Shown here: positions 21,175 through 32,707 of the stretch, in pieces
How positions within the stretch are numbered: the first letter of the stretch is position 1
Layout of the letters: the number at the start of each line of letters is the position of its first letter
NCBI RefSeq assembly: GCF_001039355.2
Contig: NW_019773555.1
Coordinates: 50,309 to 85,965 of the forward strand
DNA length: 35,657 nt
DNA from: Lingula anatina
Taxonomy: Eukaryota; Brachiopoda; Lingulata; Lingulida; Lingulidae
Direction of reading: 5' to 3'
The notes under the pieces: model-generated
The model's database searches: none
What the model saw: the letters and a program-made list of their open reading frames with translations, nothing else
Told to the model about the DNA's origin: nothing
Translations under genes and position numbers: made by a program

Positions 21175-21758
21175 TCCACCTACATTTACAATGTAAACAG
21201 TAGACTGAATACAGTGTACAGGGGGTACTTATGAACTTTGGTTAACGAAATAACTATAACTTATTGCTTCTTCTACCTGAAGAATACACTGTGTTTAATT
21301 TACCAATAATGTAATATAGTAGCCTTATGTATATTTATTGTATCTAATATTTTTCAGATTACTTTCTCCTTGATGACTATTATCTGGTTGACTGACACAG
21401 CTTGAGCTGCAAGACCCGAGTAGATATCACTCCGGTTGTACTGTATCTATTATGTTCCCTGTGCAAGGGTATAGAAATTATTCATTCATGCGTGTGTGTG
21501 TGATTGTGTATGCTTGCGTAAAATTATGGTTGGTAGCACATTACTATGAGATGCTCACTGTTAGCTTCCTAGCTTTGTTCTATTGTGAAGAAAAGAACAC
21601 TCTTACATGTACCTGTATATCACGGCCTGTTAGAATACTTCTCTCAGTCATACTATCATTGCTGTACTCGAGCATATTCTCTTGGAATAACATAAAAATG
21701 TACCTAATCATCGTATGCCCGTGAATAGCAGTGTTTTATGTTTTTTTTACCACTTAGC

Positions 21759-22443
21759 ATGAGTTCAATTAAGATCGCTTCTATTAACTGTCAGGGCCTG
21801 AGAGACTCTACAAAGAGAAGAGATATTTTTCACTTTTACAGATCAAAGAAATATCATATAGTATGTTTGCAGGATACCCATTTTGACAGCCATGATGAAA
21901 AAAGAATCTTATCAGAATGGGGTTACAAAGCATATTTTAATTTCTTTTCTACTAACTCTCGGGGTGTTGCAATTTTGATAAATAATAATTTTGAATTCGA
22001 GTACCTTAAGGAATTTAAAACAAACGACGGCAATCTTTTAGCTCTTGATGTAAATATAGAAAAAAATAGATTCACATTAATCAACATTTATGGCCCGAAC
22101 AGGGATACTCCAGATTTTTATGAACAGGTACGAGATATAATCATAGACTTTGATAATGAAAATTTCTTGATCTGTGGTGACTTTAACCTGACTTTAAACC
22201 CGGATATAGACACAGAAAATTATGCAAATGTGAATAACCCTAGAGCTAGGCAAAAACTACTTGAAGTTATGAATGACCTAAATATAATTGACTATTTCAG
22301 ACTTCTCTACCCTGACGAGAGGAGATTCACATGGAGAAGAAGGAATCCTAGAAGGCAGGCTAGACTAGATTTCTTTTTAATTGCGGATAACCTTCAAAAT
22401 TCAGTTTCTAATATTTTTATTAAGGCATCATACCGATCCGATC
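21759..22443 (+). CDS. LINE ORF2, endonuclease part (copy A)
   Basis: ATG at 21759 matches the start of ORF2 in copy B; an upstream in-frame ATG at 21738 is less likely. APE-type endonuclease motifs appear in order: IASINCQGLRD, CLQDTHF (Asp where many L1 elements have Glu), LINIYGPNRDT, ICGDFNLTLNP, FTWRR and RLDFFLIADN. It is cut at ASYRSD by the N at 22444, just before the catalytic histidine that copy B retains as SDHSPV. The endonuclease nicks target DNA to prime reverse transcription in this class. Confidence 0.9.
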
Positions 22444-22444
22444 N

Positions 22445-25266
22445 CAGCCAAACCCCTGTTGCACTAAAATTCCAAAGTGTATATGTACATCCCCGAAGAT
22501 GGGTCTACCAATTCCCAAAGTTTCAACTTCCTACTGGCAATGGTCTGGACCAGATGGCAGAAATTACAATGCCATAATAATTTAGAATCAACCACCTCCC
22601 AGGATAATGCCCAACCCCCGTGGCACAAAAAGTGAAAAGTGCCCATGCACATCCCTGATGACGGGTCTACCAATTTCCATAGTTTCAACTGCAATGGTCT
22701 AGGAGGTGATAGCAGAAATTACAATGTGAGAAAAATTTAGAATCACCCCCCAGGGACAGCCCAACCCCCTGTGGCACTAAAATTCCAAAATGCCCATGCA
22801 TTTCCCTGATCATGGGTCTACCAATTCCAAAAGTTTCAGTTCCCTATCTGTAATGGTCTAAGAGAAGATAGTGGAAATTACAATGTTATAAGATTTTAGA
22901 ATCAACCAACCCGCGGGAACAGCCCAATCCCCTGAGACAACAAAATTCCAAAGTGCCCATACACATCCCTGATGATCGGTAAACTATTCACCAAAGTTTC
23001 AGCTTCCTAACTCTAATGGTCTAGGAACAGATAGCAGGAATAACAATGTCATAAGAATTTAGAATAAACCATCCCCCGGGGACAGCCCAACCCCCCTGTG
23101 GCACTAAAATTCCAACGTGCCCATGCACATCCCTGAAGATGGGTCTACCAATTCCCAAAAGCTCAACTTCCTACATGCAATGGTCTAGGAGGAGATAGCA
23201 GAAATTGCAATGTAAAAAGAATTTAGAATCAACCCCCAAGGGGACAGCCCTACCCCCTGTGGCACCAAAATTCCAAAGTGCCAATGCACGTCCCTGATGA
23301 TCGGTAAACTATTCAACAAAGTTTCAGCTTCCTAACTCTAATGGTCTAGGACCAGATAGAAGAAATTACAATGTCATAAGAATTAAGAATGAACCTTCCC
23401 CCATGGACAGCCCAACCCCCTGTGGCACTAAAATTCCAAAGTTCCCATGCACATCCATGAAGATTGGTCTACCAATACCCAAAATTTCAACTTCCTACCT
23501 GCAATGGTCCAGAAGCAGATAGCAGAAATTACAATGCCATAATAATTAAGAATCAACCACCCCCTGGGGACAGCCCAACCCCCCGTGGCACTAACATTCA
23601 AAAGTGCCAATGCACATCCCTGACTATGGGTCTACCAATTCCCAAAATTTCAACTTCCTACGTGCAATGGTCTAGGAGGAGGTAGCAAAAATTACAATGT
23701 CATAAGAATTTAGAATGAACCATCCCCCGGAGACCGCCCAACCCCATGTGGCATTAAAATTCCAAAGTGCCCATGCACATCCCTGACGATGGGTCTACCA
23801 ATCCCCAAAGTTTCAACATCCTTCCTGCAATGGTATCGGAGCAGATAGCAGAAATAACAATGCCATAATAATTAAGAATCAACCTCCCAACGTGGCACTA
23901 AAATTCAAAAGTGTCCGTGCACATCCCTGACTATGGGTCTACCAATTCCCAAAATTTCAACTTCCTACGTGCAATGGTCTAGGAGGAGGTAGCAGAAATT
24001 AAAATGTAAAAAGAATTTAGAATCAACCCCCCCCCCCCCAAGGGACAGCCCAACCACCTGTGGCACTAAAATTCAAAAATGCCCAAGCACATCCCTGATG
24101 ATGGGTAAACTATTCACCAAGTTTCAGCTTCCTAATTCTAATGGTCCAAGAGGAGATAGCAGAAATTACAATGTGAAAAAAATTTAGAATCAACCAACCC
24201 CCGGAGACAGCCCAACCCCCCGTGGCACTAACATTCAAAAGTGTCCGTGCACATCCCTGATGATGTGTCTACCAATTCCCAAAGTTTCAGTTTCCTAACT
24301 TTAATAGTCTTGGAGGAGATAGCAGCAATTACAATGTGAAGTGCCCATGCACATCCCTGATGATAGGTATACTTATCGCCAAAGTTTCAACTTCCTAACT
24401 TTAATAGTCTAGGAGGTGATAACAGAAATTACAAGGTGAAAAAAATAAGATTCACCCCCCCCCCCCCGGGACAGCCTAACCCCCCGTGGCACTAAAATTC
24501 CAAAATGCCCATGCACGTCCCTGATCATGGGTCTACCAATTCCAAAAGTTTCAGTTTCCTATCTGTAATGGTCTAAGAGGAGATAGTGGAAATTACAATG
24601 TTATAAGATTTTAGAATCAACCACCCCGCGGGGACAGCCCAATCCCCTGAGGCGCAAAAATTCCAAATTGCCCATACACATCCCTGATGATTGGTTAACT
24701 ATACACCAAAGTTTCAGCTTCCCAACTCTAATGGTTTAGGAACAGATAGCAAAAATTACAATGTCATAAGAATTTAGAATGAACCATCCCCCGGGGACAG
24801 CCCAAACCCATGTGGCACTAAAATTCCAAAGTGCCCATGCACATCCCTGACGATGGGTCTACCAATCCCCAAAGTTTCAACTTCCTACCTGCAATGGTAT
24901 CGGAGCAGATAGCAGAAATAACAATGCCGTAATAATTAAGAATCAACCTCCCAACGTGGCACTAAAATTCCAAAGTGCCCGTGCACATCCCTGACTATGG
25001 GTCTACCAATTCCCAAAATATCAACTTCCTACGTGCAATGGTCTAGGAGGAGGTAGCAGAAATTAAAATGTAAAAAAAATTTAGAATCAAACCCCCCCCC
25101 CCCAGGGGAAGGCCCAACCACCTGAGGCACAAAAATTCCAAAGTGCCCATTCACATCCCTGACTATGGGTCTACCAATTCCCAAAATTTCAACTTCCTAC
25201 GTGCAATGGTCTAGGAGGAGGTAGCAGAAATTAAAATGTAAAAATAATTTAGAATCAACCCTCCCC
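22445..25266. repeat. ~160-bp satellite array, about 18 monomers
   Basis: The landmark CACATCCCTGA recurs about every 150-170 bases (for example near 22648, 23126, 23450, 23775, 24249, 24839, 25152). Each monomer includes GGTCTACCAATTCCC, TTTCAACTTCCTAC, AATGGTCTAGGAGGAGATAG, TTTAGAATCAACC, a C-rich run, ACAGCCCAACCCCCTGTGGC and ACTAAAATTCCAAAGTGCCC. A second subtype has GGTAAACTATTCACCAAAG. Blocks repeat at longer offsets of about 1.07 and 1.7 kb. It has no coding content. Confidence 0.93.
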
Positions 25267-25315
25267 CTTCTTAAGGGGCCATGATTAAGTTAATATTAAA
25301 TTCTTCTACTACCCG

Positions 25316-28279
25316 GTGTACGCCGAAGAAAATATTACAGAAATTCCGAACGAACAAATATCTTTCACGATTGATGACTCCTTATTTTTAGAAATGCTTT
25401 TAATGGAAATTAGAGGAATGACAATTTCCTATTCCACTTTCAAGAAAAAACAAAGGGACAGGAAAGAAATAGAACTAGAAAGAGAAATTAATGTAATGGA
25501 AATGAACCACCCAAATGAAAATTCTTTGGACGAACTTGAGGCTAAGAGGGAGGCTTTGAAAAATATCAGACAAGAAAAACTAAAAGGAGTCCTCGTCCGA
25601 GCAAAATGCAGGTGGATTGAGGAAGGAGAGAAGCCTACGAAATATTTTTGTTCACTTGAATCCAGAAATTATGTCAATAAAACTATTCAGAATTTAGAAC
25701 TACCAGACGGAACTACAATATTTGATCAAAAACTCATATTAAATGAAGCAAAGTTATTTTACGAACGCCTTTACTCGTCAAAAACTAATCAATTAGAAGA
25801 GGTAGACCTAGAATTAATTTTTGCAAATTTAGATGTCCCCAAATTAAGCGAGCCTGATAAGGAATACTTGCAAACCGAAATTACCTCAAAGGAACTTTTG
25901 AGGGTGCTGAAAAAAATGAAAAATAACAAATCGCCTGGATCTGATGGCTTTACTGCAGAGTTTTATAAATTTTTTTGGAATGATTTACATAGTTTTATAA
26001 TTAGAGCAGTTAATGAAATTTTTATCAAGGAGAAAATGATGGCAAGTCAAAATCTTGGGATTATAACCTGTATTCCAAAAGCCGATAAAATCAGAAAATT
26101 TATAAAAAATTGGAGGCCTATAACCCTTTTAAATGTTATTTATAAGATGATCTCGGGCTGTATAGCGGAAAGAATGAAACTCTATCTTGATAAAATTATT
26201 TCTAATTCTCAGTCCGGGTTTATTGCCGGAAGATATATTGGGGAAAATACAAGATTAATTTATGATCTAATGCATATCGCAGAAAAGAAAAATATTCCTG
26301 CTTTACTCATTCTTATCGATTTTGAAAAGGCCTTTGATTCTGTAGACTGGGGTTTTATTGATAAAGTTTTAGACTTTTTTAACTTTGGGGAAACTATAAA
26401 AAGGTGGTTTCATATCCTTAATTACAATAGCAAGGCCTCTGTTACACAAAACGGCCACTTGTCGGAGCCTTTCAAAATCTCGAGGGGCTGTCGTCAAGGG
26501 GACCCCTTGTCTCCTTATATCTTTCTCCTTTGTGCTGAGATTCTCGCAATCATGATAAAGAATAATAAAAATATTTGCGGAATAAAACTTGGTGACACCG
26601 AATTTAAAATAACCCAGTATGCTGATGACACCACCCTTATATTAGATGGTAATAGGTCTTCTTTCTTAGAATCTTTCCGTACATTAGACTATTTCTCAAA
26701 AATTTCAGGTCTCCATATCAACAATAGTAAGACTAAACCAGTGTGGATTGGCTCAAGAAAATATAGTCGGGAAGTTTTTCACCACGTTAGATGGAAACTT
26801 GAATGGGGTTCGACGCAATTTAATCTCTTAGGTATAGAATTTTCGGTAAATTTAAACGATATGGTCACTTTAAACTTTAATAAACAAATCCCGAAGATAG
26901 AGGGTATGATTCGGCATTGGAATAGAAGAATACTTACCCCTATTGGTAGAATTACTATCTTAAAAACCCTTATCATCCCAATGCTGAACCATCTTTTCAT
27001 TTCTCTGCCAAATCCAGATCTAGTATTCATCAAAAAACTAAATTCTATTTTTTTCCGATTCATCTGGGGTAGCAAAATTGATAAGGTAAAGAGAGGTCAG
27101 ATAGTAAAGGATTATGAATATGGTGGTCTAAAAATGACAGACTTAAGTAAGTTCATAACGGCATTAAAATGTACATGGATAAGAAGACTATACCTTAAAA
27201 ATAACGTTTATAACACTATTCTCCAGAGCACCTTTGATTTACAATCTATTTGGAATATATTTGACTATGGAAATGAATATTTGGATATACTCTTATGCAA
27301 TTGCAATAACAGGTTTTGGAGAGATGTCATTATCTCCTGGAAAGAACTAACATACGGTATAGAAAATATGAAAAGCAATATTGCTCTTGAACCTCTGTGG
27401 TATAATAGTAAAGTAAAATTGGGTGGGGTATCAATATTGGACAAAGAATGGTACAATAAGGGTATAAGAATAATTGGCGATCTTTTCAACGAAGGAAAAT
27501 TTTTAACCAAAGCTGAACTGGAAAGGAAATTTGGATTTCAAAGAGTATGTGATTTAAAATATTTTGGAATACGTAACAGTTTAAAATGTAGATTAAAAGA
27601 AAAGAACAATGAAGAAATTTTTGAAGAAATTTTATTTCCTTATATTCCTCAGCCGGTTCAGCTACTTATAAAGAGTCGAAATGGCTGTAAAGATTTTTAT
27701 CAGGTTCTCATGAGTGAAACTCCTGAAAACTTGGTACACGAAAGGAAATGGAACCTAGATCTAAATATAAATATCACTTGGAAGTATGTTTACAAGAATT
27801 GTTTCTTTGTTACACGAGAAACAAAACTTCAGTGGTTCCAATACAGAATAATTTTTAGAATCTTACCAGTTAGGTCATATCTGAAAAGAATCGGTATTGA
27901 GGTGTCAGAGAAATGCTTTATTTGTGGAGCAGAGAGGGAAGATTTGCGACATGTATTTTTAAATTGTTATCGAATAAGAAACATTTGGACTGAAATGGAA
28001 CGTTTGATTGCTAACAAAACTGGTGAAAGAATTACACTATATGATGAAAATATAATTTTTGGAGTATCCAAAACAAAATTCAAGCCTCTAAATTACATTA
28101 TTCTTGTCTCCAAATTTTATATATATACCTGTTTTAAAAGAAAAATCCAGCCGACCTTCCCTTCCCTTCTCTTATACATCAAAAAAAAATTCGAATTAGA
28201 AAAATACGTTTCTCAAAAAAACCTTCAATTAGGCCTTTTTCTTACAGAGTGGAGAACCTGGGATTCTATTTTTGCCTAG
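25316..28279 (+). CDS. LINE ORF2, reverse-transcriptase part (copy A)
   Basis: 987 codons, open to TAG at 28277-28279. The listed start is a GTG inside the ORF2 frame, not a true initiation site. Reverse-transcriptase motifs: NNKSPGSDGFTAEFYK, NWRPITLLNVIYKM, LIDFEKAFDSVDW (catalytic Asp at 26318-26320), GCRQGDPLSPYIFLL and QYADDTTLIL (YADD at 26618-26629). Near the C-terminus CFICGAEREDLRHVFLNC gives the C-x2-C-x8-H-x4-C knuckle typical of L1-type ORF2. The missing N-terminal part lies across the satellite. Confidence 0.92.
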   Translation: MYAEENITEIPNEQISFTIDDSLFLEMLLMEIRGMTISYSTFKKKQRDRKEIELEREINVMEMNHPNENSLDELEAKREALKNIRQEKLKGVLVRAKCRWIEEGEKPTKYFCSLESRNYVNKTIQNLELPDGTTIFDQKLILNEAKLFYERLYSSKTNQLEEVDLELIFANLDVPKLSEPDKEYLQTEITSKELLRVLKKMKNNKSPGSDGFTAEFYKFFWNDLHSFIIRAVNEIFIKEKMMASQNLGIITCIPKADKIRKFIKNWRPITLLNVIYKMISGCIAERMKLYLDKIISNSQSGFIAGRYIGENTRLIYDLMHIAEKKNIPALLILIDFEKAFDSVDWGFIDKVLDFFNFGETIKRWFHILNYNSKASVTQNGHLSEPFKISRGCRQGDPLSPYIFLLCAEILAIMIKNNKNICGIKLGDTEFKITQYADDTTLILDGNRSSFLESFRTLDYFSKISGLHINNSKTKPVWIGSRKYSREVFHHVRWKLEWGSTQFNLLGIEFSVNLNDMVTLNFNKQIPKIEGMIRHWNRRILTPIGRITILKTLIIPMLNHLFISLPNPDLVFIKKLNSIFFRFIWGSKIDKVKRGQIVKDYEYGGLKMTDLSKFITALKCTWIRRLYLKNNVYNTILQSTFDLQSIWNIFDYGNEYLDILLCNCNNRFWRDVIISWKELTYGIENMKSNIALEPLWYNSKVKLGGVSILDKEWYNKGIRIIGDLFNEGKFLTKAELERKFGFQRVCDLKYFGIRNSLKCRLKEKNNEEIFEEILFPYIPQPVQLLIKSRNGCKDFYQVLMSETPENLVHERKWNLDLNINITWKYVYKNCFFVTRETKLQWFQYRIIFRILPVRSYLKRIGIEVSEKCFICGAEREDLRHVFLNCYRIRNIWTEMERLIANKTGERITLYDENIIFGVSKTKFKPLNYIILVSKFYIYTCFKRKIQPTFPSLLLYIKKKFELEKYVSQKNLQLGLFLTEWRTWDSIFA

Positions 28280-28611
28280 ATTCTCCACTCATAAATTTAC
28301 TTTACTTTTTCGCAAATTTCTTCTATGTTAAATGTTTGTATCTTGTTATGTGCAGCATCACTTGTAATATACTGTTTTGTACGTAGTCTGGCTATCTACA
28401 TATATTTCATGTTTACTTAATGTATAATGAATGTCTTGTGTGTTATTGTGTGTGTGTGNGAATGTCAAACTAGAATACTTCTCTCAGTCATACTATCATT
28501 GCTGTACTCAAGCATATTCTCTTTCAATAACATAAAAAATGTACCTAATCATCGTATGCCCGTGAATAGCAGTGTATTATGTTTACTAACAGATTTTTTT
28601 TACCACTTAGC

Positions 28612-31600
28612 ATGAATTCAATTAAGATCGCTTCTATTAACTGTCAAGGTCTGAGAGACTCTACAAAGAGAAGAGATATTTTTCACTTCTACAGATCAAA
28701 GAAATATCATATAGTATGTTTACAGGATACCCATTTTGACAGCCATGAAGAAAAAAGGATCTTATCAGAATGGGGTTACAAAGCATATTTTAATTTCTTT
28801 TCTACTAACTCTCGGGGTGTTACAATTTTAATAAATAATAATTTTGAATTCGAGTACCTTAAGGAATTTAAAACAAACGACGGCAATCTTTTAGCTATTG
28901 ATGTAAATATAGAAAAAAAATAGATTCACATTAATCAACATTTATGGCCCGAACAGGGATACTTCAGATTTTTATGAACAGGTACGAGATTTAATAATAG
29001 ACTTTAATAATGAAAATTTCTTGATCTGTGGTGACTTTAACCTTACTTTAAACCCTGATCTAGACACAGAAAATTATGCAAATGTGAATAACCCTAGAGC
29101 TAGGCAAAAACTACTTGAAGTTATGAATGACCTAAATATTTCAGACTTCTCTACCCTGACGAGAGGAGATTCACATGGAGAAGAAGGAATCCCAGAAGGC
29201 AGGCTAGACTAAATTTCTTTTTAATTGCGGATAACCTTCAAAATTCAGTTTCTAATATTTTTATTAAGGCATCATACCGATCTGATCATTCACCCGTAAT
29301 TTTAGAATTAAAGCTTAATAAAAGGCACTTGGGTATTTAACAGTTCCCTCTTAAAAGATGAGGAATATGTGAGTAAAGTGAAGGACATAATTAAGAGAAC
29401 AAAAGTACAATATGCAGTTCCGGTGTACGCCAAAGAAAATATTACAGAAATTCCAAACGAACAAATATCTTTCACGATTGATGACTCCTTATTTTTAGAA
29501 ATGCTTTTAATGGAAATTAGAGGAATGACAATTTCCCATTCCTCTTTCAAGAAAAAACAAAGGGACAGGCAAGAATTAGAACTAGAAAGAGAAATTAATG
29601 TAATGGAAATGAACCACCCAAATGAAAATTCTTTGGACGAACTTGAGGCTAAGAGGGAGGCGTTGAAAAATATCAGACAAGAAAAACTAAAAGGAGTCCT
29701 CGTCCGAGCAAAATGCAGATGGATTGAGGAAGGAGAGAAGCCTACGAAATATTTTTGTTCACTTGAATCCAGAAATTATGTCAATAAAACTATTCAGAAT
29801 TTAGAACTACCAGACGGAACAACAATATTTGATCAAAAACTTATACTAAATGAAGCAAAGTTATTTTATGAACGCCTTTACTCGTCAAAAACTAATCAAT
29901 TAGAAGAGGTAGACCTAGAATTAATTTTTGCAAATTTAGATGTCCCCAAATTAAGCGAGCCTGATAAGGAATATTTACAAACCGAAATTACCTCAAAGGA
30001 ACTTTTGAGGGTGCTGAAAAAAAATGAAAAATAACAAATCGCCTGGATCTGATGGCTTTACTGCAGAGTTTTATAAATTTTTTTGGAATGATTTACATAG
30101 TTTTATAATTAGAGCAGTTAATGAAATTTTCATCAATGAGAAAATGATGGCGAGTCAAAATCTTGGGATTATAACCTGTATTCCAAAAGCCGATAAAATC
30201 AGAAAATTTATAAAAAATTGGAGGCCTATAACCCTTTTAAATGTTATTTACAAGATGATCTCGGGCTGTATAGCGGAAAGAATGAAACTCTATCTTGATA
30301 AAATTATTTCTAATTCTCAGTCCGGGTTTATTGCTTTTTTAATTTTGGGGAAACTATAAAAAGGTGGTTTGATATCCTTAATTACGATAGCAAGGCCTCT
30401 GTTACACAAAACGGCCACTTGTCGGAGCCTTTCAAAATTTCGAGGGGCTGTCGTCAAGGGGACCCCTTGTCTCCCTATATCTTTCTGCTTTGTGCTGAGA
30501 TTCTCGCAATCATGATAAAGAATAATAAAGATATTTGCGGAATAAAACTTGGTGACACCGAAATTAAAATAACCCAGTATGCTGATGACACCACCCTTAT
30601 ATTAGATAGTAATAGGTCTTCTTTCTTAGAATCTTTCCGTACATTAGACTATTTCTAAAAAAATTCAGGTCTCCATATCAACAATAGTAAGACTGAACCT
30701 GTGTGGATTGGCTCAAGAAAATATAGTCGGGACGTTTTTCACCACGTTAGATGGAAACTTGATTTGGGTTCGACTCAATTTAATCTCTTAGGTATAGAAT
30801 TCTCGGTAAATTTAAACGATATGGTCACTTTAAACTTTGATAAACAAATCCCGAAGATAGAGGGTATGATTCGGCATTGGAATAGAAGAATACTTACCCC
30901 TATTGGTAGAATTACTATCTTAAAAACCCTTATCATCCCAATGCTGAACCATCTTTTCATTTCTCTGCCAAATCCAGATCCAGTATTCATAAAAAAACTA
31001 AGTTCCATTTTTTTCCAATTCATTTGGGGTAGCAAAATTGATAAGGTAAAGAGAGGTCAGATAGTAAAGGATTATGAATATGGTGGTCTAAAAATGACAG
31101 ACTTAAGTAAATTCATAACGGCATTAAAATGTACATGGATAAGAAGACTATACCTTAAAATAACGTTTATAACACTATTCTCCAGAGCACCTTTGATTTA
31201 CAATCTATTTGGAATATATTTGACTATGGCTCTATTCCCATAGATTTTAGATTGATCTATCCCCGCGGGGAGTCTCACTAGATTACTTTCAGATAATCCG
31301 ACTTAAATGTCCGTCCCGCCTACTACAAGCTGGAAGAGGGTAATTAACTTTCGTGTCCGCCCGGCTGACAGCTATTTAGGGTGAACCCCCAGGGAGTTAG
31401 GTCGATCTAAAGTAGGTCGATCTAATCTATGGAAATGGGGTGTAAGGAAATGATTATTTAGATATACTCTTACACAATTGCAATAACAGGTTTTGGAGAG
31501 ATGTCATTATTTCCTGGAAAGTTTTAACATACGGTATAGAAGATATGAATAGCAATATTGCTCTTGAACCTCTATGGTATAATAGTAAAGAAAAATTGGG

Positions 31601-32456
31601 TGGGGTATCAATATTGTACAAAAAATGGTACAATAAGGGTATAAGAATAATTGGTGATCTTTTCAACGAAGGAAAATTTTTAACCAAAGCTGAACTGGAA
31701 AGGAAATTTGGATTTCAAAGAGTATGTGATCTAAAATATTTTGGAATACGTAACAGTTTAAAATGTAGGCTAAAAGAAAAGAACAATGAAGAAATTTTTG
31801 AAGAAATTTTATTTCCTTATATTCCTCAGCCGGTTCAGGTACTTATAAAGAGTCGAAATGGATGTAAAGATTTCTATCAGGTTCTCATGAGTGAAACTCC
31901 TGAAAACTTGGTACACGAAAGGAAATGGAACCTAGATCTAAATATAAATATCACTTGGAAGTATGTTTACGAGAATTGTTTCTATGTTACACGAGAAACA
32001 AAACTTCAGTGGTTCCAATACAGAATAATTTTTAGAATCTTACCAGTTAGGTCATACCTGAAAAGAATCGGTATTGAGGTGTCAGAGAAATGCTTTATCT
32101 GTGGAGCGGAGAGGGAAGATTTGCGACATGTATTTTTAAATTGCTATCGAATAAGAAACATTTGGACTGAAATGGAACGCTTGATTGCTAACAAAACTGA
32201 TGAAAGAATTACACTCTATGATGAAAATATACTTTTTGGAGTATCCAAAACAAATTTCAAGCCTCTAAATTACATTATTCTTGTCTCCAAATTTTATATA
32301 TATACCTGTTTTAAAAGAAAAATGCAGCCGACCTTCCCTTCCCTTCTCTTATATATCAAAACAAAATTCGAATTAGAAAAATATGTTTCTCAAAAAAATC
32401 TTCAATTAGGCCATTTTCTTACAGAGTGGAGAACCTGGGATTCCATTTTTTACTAG
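28612..32456 (+). pseudogene. Decayed ORF2 of LINE copy B
   Basis: Start ATG at 28612. Breaks relative to copy A: an extra A in an A-run near 28914-28921 giving TAG; a 10-bp deletion near 29138; a TAA near 29338; an extra A near 30017-30024; a 148-bp deletion at about 30334 removing reverse-transcriptase motif A; TAA at 30656; a 1-base loss near 31158; and a 216-bp MITE at 31230-31445. YADD (30578-30589) and the C-terminal zinc knuckle persist. The last ~300 codons (31545-32456) remain open. It cannot encode a functional protein. Confidence 0.93.
31230..31445. mobile_element. 216-bp MITE inserted in LINE copy B
   Basis: Copy A runs uninterrupted across this point (CTATGGAAATG), whereas copy B carries 216 extra bases. 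The ends are inverted: CCATAGATTTTAGATTGATCTA on the left pairs with CCATAGATTAGATCGACCTA read from the right. A GG doublet is shared at the junctions; no longer target duplication is clear. The pre-insertion site is preserved in copy A, so the boundaries are well defined. Confidence 0.85.
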
Positions 32457-32707
32457 TTTCTCCACTTATAAATTTACTTTACTTTTTCGCTAATTTCTTC
32501 TATGTAAAATGTAAAATGTTTGTATCTTGTTATGTGCAGCATCACTTATAATATACTGTTTTGTAAGTAGTCCGGCTATCTACATATATTTTATGTTTAC
32601 TTAATGTATAATAAATGTCTTGTGTGTGTTATTGTGTGTGTGTGTGTGTTTGTGTGTGTGTCTACATATGTATTTTTGTTTGTCTTTTTGTGAATAAAAA
32701 AAAAAGA

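Larger units (their letters stand above)
20179..28458 (+). mobile_element. L1/Tx1-like LINE, copy A, interrupted by satellite
   Basis: Order: short 5' UTR (20179-20265, beginning ACAAGATGGCGGC), ORF1 (20266-21174), a ~0.58-kb inter-ORF region, ORF2 endonuclease part (21759-22443), N, satellite array, ORF2 reverse-transcriptase part (25316-28279), then a 3' UTR ending in a GT repeat at the N at 28459. Relative to copy B about 137 bp of ORF2 is missing between the two parts. Both remaining parts are fully open, so the source element was young. The right half may instead be an independent 5'-truncated copy next to the satellite. Confidence 0.85.
28460..32705 (+). mobile_element. L1/Tx1-like LINE, copy B, 5' part missing at N
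   Basis: After the N at 28459 the sequence resumes inside the inter-ORF region (matching copy A from about 21628), so ORF1 and the 5' UTR are absent. ORF2 and the 3' UTR follow. The 3' end is a GT-rich tract, then TGAATAAAAAAAAAA at about 32690-32705, presumably the element's tail. It is very similar to copy A over most of its length. Confidence 0.88.

Noticed and set aside
22464-23685. Short open frames in the satellite array
   Set aside because: They are periodic by-products of the ~160-bp monomer and are not conserved between monomers.
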